The position numbers and the translations under genes are program-made. The notes beneath the pieces are model-generated. The model was not told the DNA's origin and did not search any database. It saw nothing but the letters and a program-made list of their open reading frames with translations. From Puccinellia tenuiflora (Eukaryota > Streptophyta > Magnoliopsida > Poales > Poaceae), in assembly GCA_012064385.1 (NCBI GenBank), contig QRDG01000853.1, forward strand, positions 389,875 to 453,874: a stretch of DNA of 64,000 bases, in the 5' to 3' direction. Positions 56,364 through 64,000 of the stretch are shown in pieces (within the stretch, counting starts at the first letter, position 1; each line of letters opens with the position of its first letter).

Positions 56364-59300
56364 GAAAGCGAGCTCATCAACTTCCTCCGTGAGAATCGGG
56401 ATATCTTTGCATGGTCCAGTCAGGACCTGCTGGGTGTTCCGAGGGAGTTGGCTGAGCACTCTCTGCATGTCAGGCCAGATGCTAGGCCTGTGAAGCAACC
56501 GACTCGGCGTCTCGCCGAAGAAAGAAGGAAGGCAGTGGGTGACGAGTTAGCCAAGCTGCTCGCGTCGAATGCCGTCGTGGAAGTAAAGTACCCGGACTGG
56601 TTGGCTAACCCGGTCCTGGTGGAGAAAAAGAAGGAAGAACCGGATGCGCCTACTGTCTGGCGCATGTGTATCGACTACACCCACTTGAACAAGGCCTGTC
56701 CCAAAGATCCTTTCCCGTTGCCCCGGATCGATCAGGTGATCGACTCCACGGCCGGATGTCAGCTGTTGTCTTTTGTGGATGCCTACTCTGGTTTTCACCA
56801 GATCCCGTTAAACCCGGATGATCAAATAAAAACTGCTTTTATTACCCCGTACGGGGCTTATTGCTATCGTGTCATGTGTTTTGGTTTGAGAAATGCGGGC
56901 GCTACTTATCAGCGCTGTATGCAGAAATGTTTGCATGATCAGATAGGAAAAAACGTGCAAGTATATGTCGACGACATAGTCATAAAAACAAAAGAAAAAC
57001 ATACTCTGCTAGATGATCTCAGAGAAACATTCGCAAACCTGCGGAAATTCCGACTAAAACTTAATCCGGATAAGTGTACATTCGGTGTGCCGGCCGGCAA
57101 GTTACTCGGTTTCCTCGTGTCAAGCCGAGGTATCGAGGCAAATCCGACTAAGATCCGGGCAATAGAAAATATGAGGCTACCGAGATGCCTCCGAGATGTC
57201 CAAAAATTTACGGGTTGCCTGGCCTCCCTGAGTCGGTTTCTAGGTCGGTTGGGAGAAAAGGCCCTGCCTTTGTACCAACTAATGAAAAAGTCGGATAGAT
57301 TTAGCTGGACCCCGCAGGCGGACTCGGCTTTCCAGGAGCTAAAAAAGGTATTGGCCACGGCGCCGATATTGGCTTCGCCATTACCAAGAGAGCCCATGTT
57401 GCTTTACATTGCAGCCACTAATCGAGTCGTCAGCGTCGTTGTGGTAGTAGAAAGAGAAGAAGGGGGAACCACCGTGCAGAGGCCGGTGTATTACCTGAGT
57501 GAGGTACTCTCCACCTCGAAACAAAATTATCCACACTACCAGAAAATGACCTATGGTGTATACCTGGCGGCCAAGAAACTGAAGCATTATTTCCAGGAGC
57601 ATCAGATAACCGTGGTGAGCGCGGCTCCTATCTCGGAGATCATTGGCAACCGAGATGCAAGTGGTCGAGTAGCCAAGTGGGCCATCGAGTTGGCGGCGTA
57701 TGCACCACAATACGCGAGAAGAGATACCATCAAGTCTCAAGCAGTGGCCGAGTTTCTCGTGGACTGGGCCGAGATGGAATATGAACCATCTCTGCCGGAC
57801 TCCAATTACTGGAGGATGCACTTTGACGGGTCCAAGGTAAAAGAAGGCCTGGGTGCCGGTGTGGTTCTCACCTCGCCAAAGCGAGACCAGTTGAAATATG
57901 TGCTGCAAGTTCATTTCGCGGCATCCAACAATGTAGCCGAGTATGAGGCATTGATCCACGGACTCAAGGTGGCCAAGGAAATCGGGATTCGCCGAATAAT
58001 CTGTTATGGTGACTCGGATTTGGTGATTCAGCAGACCTCGGGCAACTGGGACGCCCTGGATGCCAACATGGCGGCATACCGGTTCCATGTCCAAAAGATC
58101 TCGGGGTTCTTTGATGGCTGCGAGTTCAACCACATCCGGCGGACCGAGAATGAAAGTGCAGACATGTTGTCCAAGATCGGATCATACCGACAGGCCATTC
58201 CACCCGGAGTGTCTCTGGAGCATCTTCACAAGCCATCAATTAAGCCTTCACCCGAGTCAGACTCAATATTCATCCCGGGTAATCTGGAATCCGATGTCGT
58301 CCCGATGGACGTTGACGCCGGGAGCAAGCCACTAAACCCGGGGACTGCTCCACGCGACTCGGGGACTGCCCTGCAGGACTCGGGGACTCCCATGGATGTC
58401 TCGTGTGTTATGTCGGACTCAAGAATAGAGTTGGAAAATTGGAAAGTTGCTTGGCGGAACTCGGGAATCCTTTGGGAGGACTCGGGGACTCGTCAGCCTA
58501 TGTCGAGCGTCGTTATGTCGGTTGAAGCCATGGAGGTCGATGAGCCTGAATTCGGAACTCGTCCGATACCAACATGGGCCCGACCCATCATGACATTTAT
58601 GTTGGAGGGCACCCTACCGAGTGATGAGGTCTCGGCCAGGCAGATACAGAGACGATCCAAGTCCTTCACCATCATCAACCGAGAGCTATACAAAAGAAGC
58701 GTGACCACCGTGCTTCAGCGGTGTGTCGAACCAGAGGAAGGAGAAAAGATCCTCCGAGATATTCACCAGGGAGAGTGCGGTCATCACGCCTCTTCCCGAG
58801 CCATTGTGGCCAAGGCATTCCGATATGGGTTTTATTGGCCGAGTGCTCTGCAGCAGGCAGAGGACATAGTCCGGAAGTGTGAAGGATGTCAGAGATTTGC
58901 AAACAAGATTCATATGCCGGCGTCTGCACTCAAGACTATCCCCATCACTTGGCCCTTTGCGGTGTGGTGTTTGGATATGGTAGGACCGTTTAAACCGGCC
59001 CGAGGTAACATGACCCACATATTGGTAATGGTGGACAAGTTCACCAAGTGGATCGAGGTGAAACCAATAAGAAAGTGTGATGGCCGTACAGCTGTGTCGT
59101 TCTTAAAGGATATTATCCTGAGATATGGGCACCCACACAGCATCATCACTGATAACGGCACAAATTTCGCCGAGGGAGACTTTGCTCGGTTTTGCCAAGA
59201 AAAGAGAATCCGACTCGACCTGGCGTCGGTCGCCCATCCGCAATCGAATGGGCAAGTGGAAAGATCAAACGCTCTGGTCTTATCTGGTATAAAATCCCGG

Positions 59301-59840
59301 CTAATTGAGCCACTGTTACGTGCTCCGGGGTGTTGGCTGGACGAGATCCCGGCAGTACTGTGGAGTCTACGGACTACACCGAATCGCTCGACCGGCTATA
59401 CGCCATTCTTCCTGGTCTACGGAGCAGAGGCAGTTCTGCCAACCGACATAGAGCACGACTCGCCGAGAGTTGCTTTATATACCGAGTCAGAGGCAAGAGA
59501 AGCCCGAGAGAACGATGTCGATTTGCTCGAGGAAGCACGAGAGTTGGCATTGTCCAAATCAGCAATATATCAGCAGAATCTCCGACGTTACCACAGTCGG
59601 AAGGTGAATCCTCGCAAGTTTCAAGAAGGAGACCTCGTGCTTAGGGTTGTGCAGCGCACCGCCGGGATGCACAAGCTATCACCTCCGTGGGAGGGACCGT
59701 TTATCGTGAGCAAAGCTTTGAACAATGATGCCTACTATCTTATAGATGCTCAGAAACAGGTGAAGAACAGGATGGACCGATCCGGAGAGGAGACCAAACG
59801 CCCTTGGAATGTAGCTCTCCTCCGCCCTTTCTACTCTTAA
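56364..59840 (+). CDS. Pol: reverse transcriptase, RNase H, second RNase H, integrase
   Basis: 1158 sense codons in the same frame as gag, separated only by TAG at 56361-56363; the first internal ATG is 56448, but the frame is coding immediately after the TAG (ESELINFLRENRDIFAW). RT: WRMCIDYTHLNKACPKDPFP, FVDAYSGFHQIPL, catalytic YVDD at 56964-56975. RNase H follows (LLYIAATN... YYLSEVLSTSKQNYPHYQKM). The second RNase H starts WRMHFDGSKVKEGLGAG and includes NVAEYEALI and YGDSDLVIQQ. A linker with repeated DSGT follows. Integrase: HHCC finger (GHHASSR...CEGCQRFA), core Asp near 58976 (LDMVGPF), TDNGTNF near 59150 and QVERSN near 59250. The C-terminus ends near PWEGPFIV and LLRPFYS. No other stop or frameshift. 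It copies the RNA and inserts the DNA. Confidence 0.93.
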   Translation, partial: ESELINFLRENRDIFAWSSQDLLGVPRELAEHSLHVRPDARPVKQPTRRLAEERRKAVGDELAKLLASNAVVEVKYPDWLANPVLVEKKKEEPDAPTVWRMCIDYTHLNKACPKDPFPLPRIDQVIDSTAGCQLLSFVDAYSGFHQIPLNPDDQIKTAFITPYGAYCYRVMCFGLRNAGATYQRCMQKCLHDQIGKNVQVYVDDIVIKTKEKHTLLDDLRETFANLRKFRLKLNPDKCTFGVPAGKLLGFLVSSRGIEANPTKIRAIENMRLPRCLRDVQKFTGCLASLSRFLGRLGEKALPLYQLMKKSDRFSWTPQADSAFQELKKVLATAPILASPLPREPMLLYIAATNRVVSVVVVVEREEGGTTVQRPVYYLSEVLSTSKQNYPHYQKMTYGVYLAAKKLKHYFQEHQITVVSAAPISEIIGNRDASGRVAKWAIELAAYAPQYARRDTIKSQAVAEFLVDWAEMEYEPSLPDSNYWRMHFDGSKVKEGLGAGVVLTSPKRDQLKYVLQVHFAASNNVAEYEALIHGLKVAKEIGIRRIICYGDSDLVIQQTSGNWDALDANMAAYRFHVQKISGFFDGCEFNHIRRTENESADMLSKIGSYRQAIPPGVSLEHLHKPSIKPSPESDSIFIPGNLESDVVPMDVDAGSKPLNPGTAPRDSGTALQDSGTPMDVSCVMSDSRIELENWKVAWRNSGILWEDSGTRQPMSSVVMSVEAMEVDEPEFGTRPIPTWARPIMTFMLEGTLPSDEVSARQIQRRSKSFTIINRELYKRSVTTVLQRCVEPEEGEKILRDIHQGECGHHASSRAIVAKAFRYGFYWPSALQQAEDIVRKCEGCQRFANKIHMPASALKTIPITWPFAVWCLDMVGPFKPARGNMTHILVMVDKFTKWIEVKPIRKCDGRTAVSFLKDIILRYGHPHSIITDNGTNFAEGDFARFCQEKRIRLDLASVAHPQSNGQVERSNALVLSGIKSRLIEPLLRAPGCWLDEIPAVLWSLRTTPNRSTGYTPFFLVYGAEAVLPTDIEHDSPRVALYTESEAREARENDVDLLEEARELALSKSAIYQQNLRRYHSRKVNPRKFQEGDLVLRVVQRTAGMHKLSPPWEGPFIVSKALNNDAYYLIDAQKQVKNRMDRSGEETKRPWNVALLRPFYS

Positions 59841-60405
59841 GGACCCACTGTATGTATCTCGAAACTAAGAAATGAAATGTCGGCACCCCGAGAAGTGACT
59901 CGGGGACTGCCTTGTTGAACAAATCTGTGTTTTATCCTTGTATTTAATTCCTTGTGTCGGATGGCTCTAAAAACCGTATCACCATGTCTGCAAGTATTGT
60001 GTGCTGTGGTCTCGTGATCTTGTGACTCGACTGCCTGACACCGAGAAAGGTAGGCAAGAGCAAAGGTTACTCGGCGCAGTAAACAAGAAAACCGACTCGG
60101 GGACTCGGTCCAGGAGCGATTCGGTTTCCTTTTAATAACCTTATGTCGGATGGCCTTGGCTATTTTCCCAAGTTTCTAAGTACTGTATGCTGTACAACGG
60201 TCGTTTTGTGACTCGACTGCCTGACACCAAGACTGGTAGGCAGAGCAGAGATGGCAGAAGTATAGTAAACAAGAAATTGAACTCGGGGACTCGTTCAATG
60301 TGATCCGCATACGGCTAAACTTGTTAAAACTTGCAAGTAAAAAGTCAAGTACCAACCATAAAAAGTGCAAGGTATATAATACATCTGCACCCGGCATCCG
60401 GGGAT
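59841..60405 (+). repeat. Two ~189-bp direct repeats between pol and the antisense gene
   Basis: TGTCGGATGGC(T/C) at 59955 and 60144 opens two diverged copies sharing GTACTGT/GTATTGTGTGCTG, GTGACTCGACTGCCTGACACC, GGTAGGCA(A)GAGCA and GTAAACAAGAAA. Both end in CTCGGGGACTCG. No ORF. Confidence 0.75.
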
Positions 60406-62447
60406 TTAACGAATTGAGTTTTTTCTTAAAAGTTTAAGCAGCAGCGTCCGAGGCCTTCGGGCAGAAGGAGAGGCTGGAGTCTCGGTTGCGGTTTCCTTGG
60501 CGGTGGACCCGGTAGCAGTGCCGGTGGCTGACTCGGGCGGAGCGTCTGCTTCGATTTCTTCGTCGACGGCCTCGTCTTCGTCTTCTCCTTCGTCTCCTTC
60601 AACCGGGATCTCCTCGGATTGGGGAACCCGGTTGCCAGCGACAAAGGAGTGCACCGGGGCGTACTGGATGAGAGCATGGGCAAATTCTTGACGACGCCGG
60701 ATGTGATCCGGATCAGTGAGCCACTTTGACCCGTCGCGCAGAGTCTCGAGATCGAGCCCCTCGTACCAGGACAGCACGTACATCAGCGCTTCATCCGCTC
60801 CGACTCGGGCGGCGGACGATCGCCAGTCATCGAGCCTGTCCTCGGAGCCCAGTAGGCATGTGGCTAACTCATCAACAACCAGAGGGGCCTCGCACCCGGG
60901 CCAGAGAACGTTGTATGCTCGGATGGCAGCAGTGAGGAGGTTCATCCCGATTAATCTCATCGGCACCAAGCGAGCCTTCAGAGCCACCAAGTGGGCATCC
61001 ATATCCCACTCGGCCGAGATAGGGCCACCTCGGATCTGCTCGAACCGGTGCTCGTTCGCGCTCTTGTCCGTGGCGGCCTTGTTGTGTGGGAAGCGTTCTG
61101 AGTAGGGAATGGCTAGCGCCGAATAAGTTACAGATGAAGAAAGATGAAAAAAGGAATAAAGGCAGAAGGGAAGAGAGCTTACTGTCCATCTCGGAGTTGA
61201 TCTTGGAGATGTCTACCAGCCATTGTGCGATCTTGGTTTTCAGGTCTCGGAGCTCGCTCGCGGCCGAGGTCGCCTCTGATTTGGATTCTTCGAGAGATTC
61301 CTTGAGCTTCCGAGTCTCCTCTTCTCGGAGCTGCTTCTCTGCGGCGACGGTCTTCTCCGACTCGGCAGCCCGACTCCGAGTTAGCTCCAGCTCGGCCTTC
61401 AGCCGGGATATCTCCTCCTGATCTTTCTTTAGCTCGGCCTGGTGAGCAAGCTCGCGCTCCTTATGTGCGGCTGTGCCGAAGTAGCAAGTGTCAGAATGAG
61501 CAAATTGGTGCAAGTGCAAATTGAAGGGCAAAGTGTGGCTTACACTCGATTTCCGAGATCCGTTTCTCCAATCCTTCGGCCTTGAGTGCCGAGTCAGCTA
61601 CTTGGTCCAGCTTGGCCCGGAGCAGCTTGTATTTGTTGGAGAGCGTTTTATGTTCCAGCAGCAGCTTGCGGTGTAGTTGAGTGCGTTTGTTCATGCAATC
61701 TGAAAGGAAGAGATGTTAGAATTATTGATGAAGATTCAGGCCGAGTTACCCTCACTTAACCGAGTCAGCTTTACTCGGCCGAGCTCAATCACTCGACCCG
61801 AATCTCGGGGACTGGGATGGATAATATCTACGCTAAAGAAATAAAACCGAATCATGTTTACTCGGCGCAACTTACCGCTGCTGTTTGGTCAACTGCAAGA
61901 ATGGCAGTTTTGGCCGCGGCTATCTTTTGGGCCAACAGACTCGGCCCCGCCGGATGCTCCGAGACGATTTGGCCTGCTGGTGACCTCGAGCTCACCTCGC
62001 TTAGGTCGGGCGGCGTTCCAGTCCGAATGATAATGCTCGAGGGAGCCTAGACTTTGCCCGCTCAATGTTTTCAAGGGCCCAAACCCCCAGCTAGCTGTGG
62101 AGGTCTGGGCGCTGGTCATCGCTGTGGCCGATCCGGACGGTTCTTGAAGAACTATTCGGCGCTCCGGGTTAGGCGGCAGGTCCTTGGCAGCGATAGTTTT
62201 CTTCCGGTGCTTTCCCGGCCGCGGTGGGTGCAGTTTTGTCTGCTGCTGTTCCGGCCGTACCGGGTATAGTTTTCTTCGGCGGATTTTCACGGCCGTAGTG
62301 GGCGCGGGTGCCTCTGTTTCTGATGCTGCTGCTGCTTCGGAGGAGATGGCCGCGGCGGTTGTGTCGGAGCGGGCTGTGGCTGCGGTCGTGGCTGCGGTGT
62401 CTCTTGCTGCTGCTGCTGCGGTTGCTGTTGCTGTTGCTGCTGCTGCG

Positions 62448-62488
<41 letters not shown>

Positions 62489-62593
62489 GGTTGTGGCGGT
62501 TCTTGCTGCGGCTGACTCGGATGGGCCGAATCTTCTGGAGCCGCAGTCTTCTCTGNGGCTGCGGTCGCGGCTGCGGTGTCTCTTGCTGCTGTG

Positions 62594-62628
<35 letters not shown>

Positions 62629-64000
62629 GGCTGTTGCGGTTGTGGCGGTTCTTGCTGCGGCTGACTCGGATGGGCCGAATCTTCTGGAGCCGCAGTCTTC
62701 TCTGTTTCGGGGGCCGACGTGCTGGCCCCGAGATTCTTGGATATGTCGGTCGTTACCGACTCGGCCTCTCCGGTCCCGGATCCCGGAACTGTTGGAGGCA
62801 CTATCGGGCTGGTCCGTGGCGGACTCGGCAGCCTCGTGTCGTCCGGCCGAGGCGGAGTCGGAGTCCTGACAGGATCCGAGTCAGTGGGCTCGGTTGGAAT
62901 CTCCAGAGGAGCGGAGCTGCAAGGCAAAGAAGTAAAGAGTATCGTCAGAAGGAGGAACCTGTGGGCAAGCATATAAAGGTTATGCCGGCAAAAAGGAGTC
63001 TTACCCCTTAGTGACTGGGCGCTCGCGGCGCTTCGCCGCAGTCTTTACTCGCTGCTTCTTCTTCACGGGGGCGCCGGATGTTCCGGCGCCGGCGGACGCA
63101 GCTGCTGGGCGTTTCCGAACTGCGCCCTTGGGTCCCGTGGCGAGGGGCTCCACATCGAGCACCTGGTCGTCCGCGTCAGCTGGGGGCGAGGGCACCGGGT
63201 AAGAGAATGCAATCGGGAGAGGATCATGTACCTCTAGAATTTGACAGTCGTCATCATCATCATCTGACCAATCTCGGACGCGAGCCTTACCGGTGACAGG
63301 AACTGTGCCGACATCAGGGATCGGCATGTTGTCGTCATTATCCGGGTCCTCCGAGTCAGCTTCGACCCGGTCTGGACCCCATTTGGCAGCAGGATCCAGT
63401 CCGTCCTCCTTCTTTTGCCGCGCGAATCTCTGTGCGAGGGAAACAGAGAAAGATTAAGGCCAAGTATAAAAAGGGAACCGACTTAAGAATTTATGTCGGT
63501 AGGAAAGTTACGTCGGTGCAAGTCGTTTACCTGGGGCGGAAGGTTGCTCCGGCTGTGGGGTTCTTTGCCCCACTCCCAATCCTCCGTCATCCTCGTCCGA
63601 GCTATGGCCTTGACCCGCTGCCGGATCTGGGCCTTGGTCAGCTCAACCGTGCTTATCCGAGTCGGGTCAAGAGGGCCACTCATGTGGCAAATCTTGTGGA
63701 CTCGGCGCTGGAGGGGTGAGACCCGGCGGCTAATGAATGTCGCCAACTGATCGTCAGCAGTTAGTCCTTCTGCTCGGAGCTGTCCCACGACTTCGTGGAT
63801 CTGGTTGACCTCGACCTCTTTGTCGGTTGGATTGTACCCCAGTTGAGTTGCGCTGTGGGGGGGCCGATGACGAAATCCGGCAAATTGATCTTGTCGACGT
63901 CGGTCGAGTTTTCACGTAGAAGAAGGAGCGCTGCCATTTCCGGCATGACTCCAAGCCGTTGATCCGGGGAAAAATTGAGTTGCGCCGAGGTGTGACGGTG
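60406..64000 (-). CDS. Multi-exon antisense gene of the Tat-type element ('putative gypsy type transposon' protein-like), partial
   Basis: Minus-strand exons with GT-AG borders in the window: 63531 to beyond 64000, 63005-63429, 61876-62916, 61544-61699, 61183-61470 and 60406-61097 (stop TGA at 60406). The first piece contains RKWQRSFFYV then NSTDVDKINLPDF, then DDQLATFISRRVSPLQ, which I recall from grass proteins annotated 'putative gypsy type transposon' (PF04195-like). Exon 63005-63429 is acidic then basic (PVKKKQRVKTAAKRRE, a nuclear-signal-like stretch). Exon 61876-62916 is Gln/Pro-rich and contains the N. Exons 61544-61699 and 61183-61470 are a long coiled coil (KDQEEISRLKAELELTRSRA). 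The last exon has a folded-looking helical domain and an acidic tail. Frameshifts: two near 63840-63905 and one or more around the N. It runs opposite to gag-pol. Confidence 0.65.
62380..62705. repeat. Tandem duplication with CTG/GCTGTT repeats and one N
   Basis: GGCTGCGGTCG(T/C)GGCTGCGGTGTCTC at 62381 and 62557 opens two copies of ~150-175 bp, each with (GCTGTT)n encoding Gln on the minus strand, then TGGCGGTTCTTGCTGCGGCT and CCGCAGTCTTCTCTG. The unknown base N at 62556 lies exactly at the joint between copies. Confidence 0.9.

Larger units (their letters stand above)
52071..64000 (+). mobile_element. Ty3/Gypsy retrotransposon, Tat-type, 5' part (continues past the right edge)
   Basis: 5' LTR, PBS, gag-pro, pol with two RNase H domains and integrase, then a 3' internal region with a multi-exon antisense gene. 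The second, host-like RNase H domain after the normal one marks the Tat lineage of plant Gypsy elements. The 3' LTR is not in the window. TTCAG (52066-52070) is the candidate left target duplication. The single TAG between gag-pro and pol and two frameshifts in the antisense gene are the only breaks seen, so the element is young. Confidence 0.92.

Noticed and set aside
53829..56498. Several 80-200-aa minus-strand ORFs across gag
   Set aside because: They lie opposite a long conserved gag-protease frame and show no family or splice context.
62184..63011. 275-aa Ala/Val/Leu-rich plus-strand ORF
   Set aside because: It is the complement of a Gln/Pro-rich antisense exon with GCTGTT repeats and crosses the unknown base N.
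52071..64000. Endogenous pararetrovirus
   Set aside because: An integrase with HHCC and DDE motifs, LTR, PBS and host-like second RNase H identify an LTR retrotransposon; no movement-protein or viral coat hallmarks were seen.

Overview
The window is a block of a large grass genome, most likely a Triticeae species (wheat, barley, rye or goatgrass). It consists almost entirely of nested transposable elements, with one well-preserved plant gene island at about 41.4-48.4 kb. The assignment rests on Gypsy LTRs that start TGATACG and end TATCA/CATCA, iMet-type and TGGCGCC-type primer-binding sites, a Stowaway element with CTCCCTCCGTCC ends, a Harbinger relic, and plant gene structures with GT-AG introns. 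No rRNA, tRNA, CRISPR or bacterial feature was seen.

Layout. 1-1402: reverse-oriented 3' LTR of a Gypsy element, abruptly joined at about 1438 to a truncated 5' LTR of a forward, non-coding Gypsy element (1438-8792). 8793-14473: 3' half of an autonomous Gypsy element (decayed pol, a small 3' ORF, a long 3' UTR and the 3' LTR). 14474-20015: PIF/Harbinger relic split by a 3.7-kb solo LTR (16267-19933, target duplication GACAT) that itself holds a 188-bp hAT-type MITE. 20132-21623: a second hAT-like MITE and a reversed Copia relic. 21624-31191: complete reverse-oriented LTR element (target duplication GTTCC) with a decayed ORF, an antisense ORF with its own TATA box, and a minisatellite in one LTR. 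31536-40954: complete Mutator-like element (MULE) with a perfect 9-bp target duplication TTTATGTTA. It carries a broken MuDR transposase gene, a two-exon GRF zinc-finger/membrane-anchor gene, an opposite-strand ORF, a 187-bp tandem array and embedded MITEs.

41428-44679 (minus): intact 12-exon purple acid phosphatase gene coding for 609 aa, with TATA box and 5' UTR intron. Upstream of it lie a LINE tail, a fragment of a second purple acid phosphatase gene, and a frame-shifted PPR gene. 48.4-52.07 kb is mostly featureless. From 52071 to beyond the right edge lies a Ty3/Gypsy element of the Tat type (two RNase H domains), with 5' LTR, PBS, gag-pro, and pol separated from gag by one in-frame TAG. 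Its 3' internal region carries a multi-exon antisense gene that continues out of the window.

The strongest leads are the MULE with its accessory genes and mirrored subterminal motifs, the two unrelated LTR elements that each carry an antisense gene, and a ~320-bp non-coding block kept almost unchanged between a coding and a non-coding Gypsy element. Several single-base frameshifts fall in or beside G runs and a single N sits at a tandem-duplication joint, so part of the apparent decay may be assembly error.
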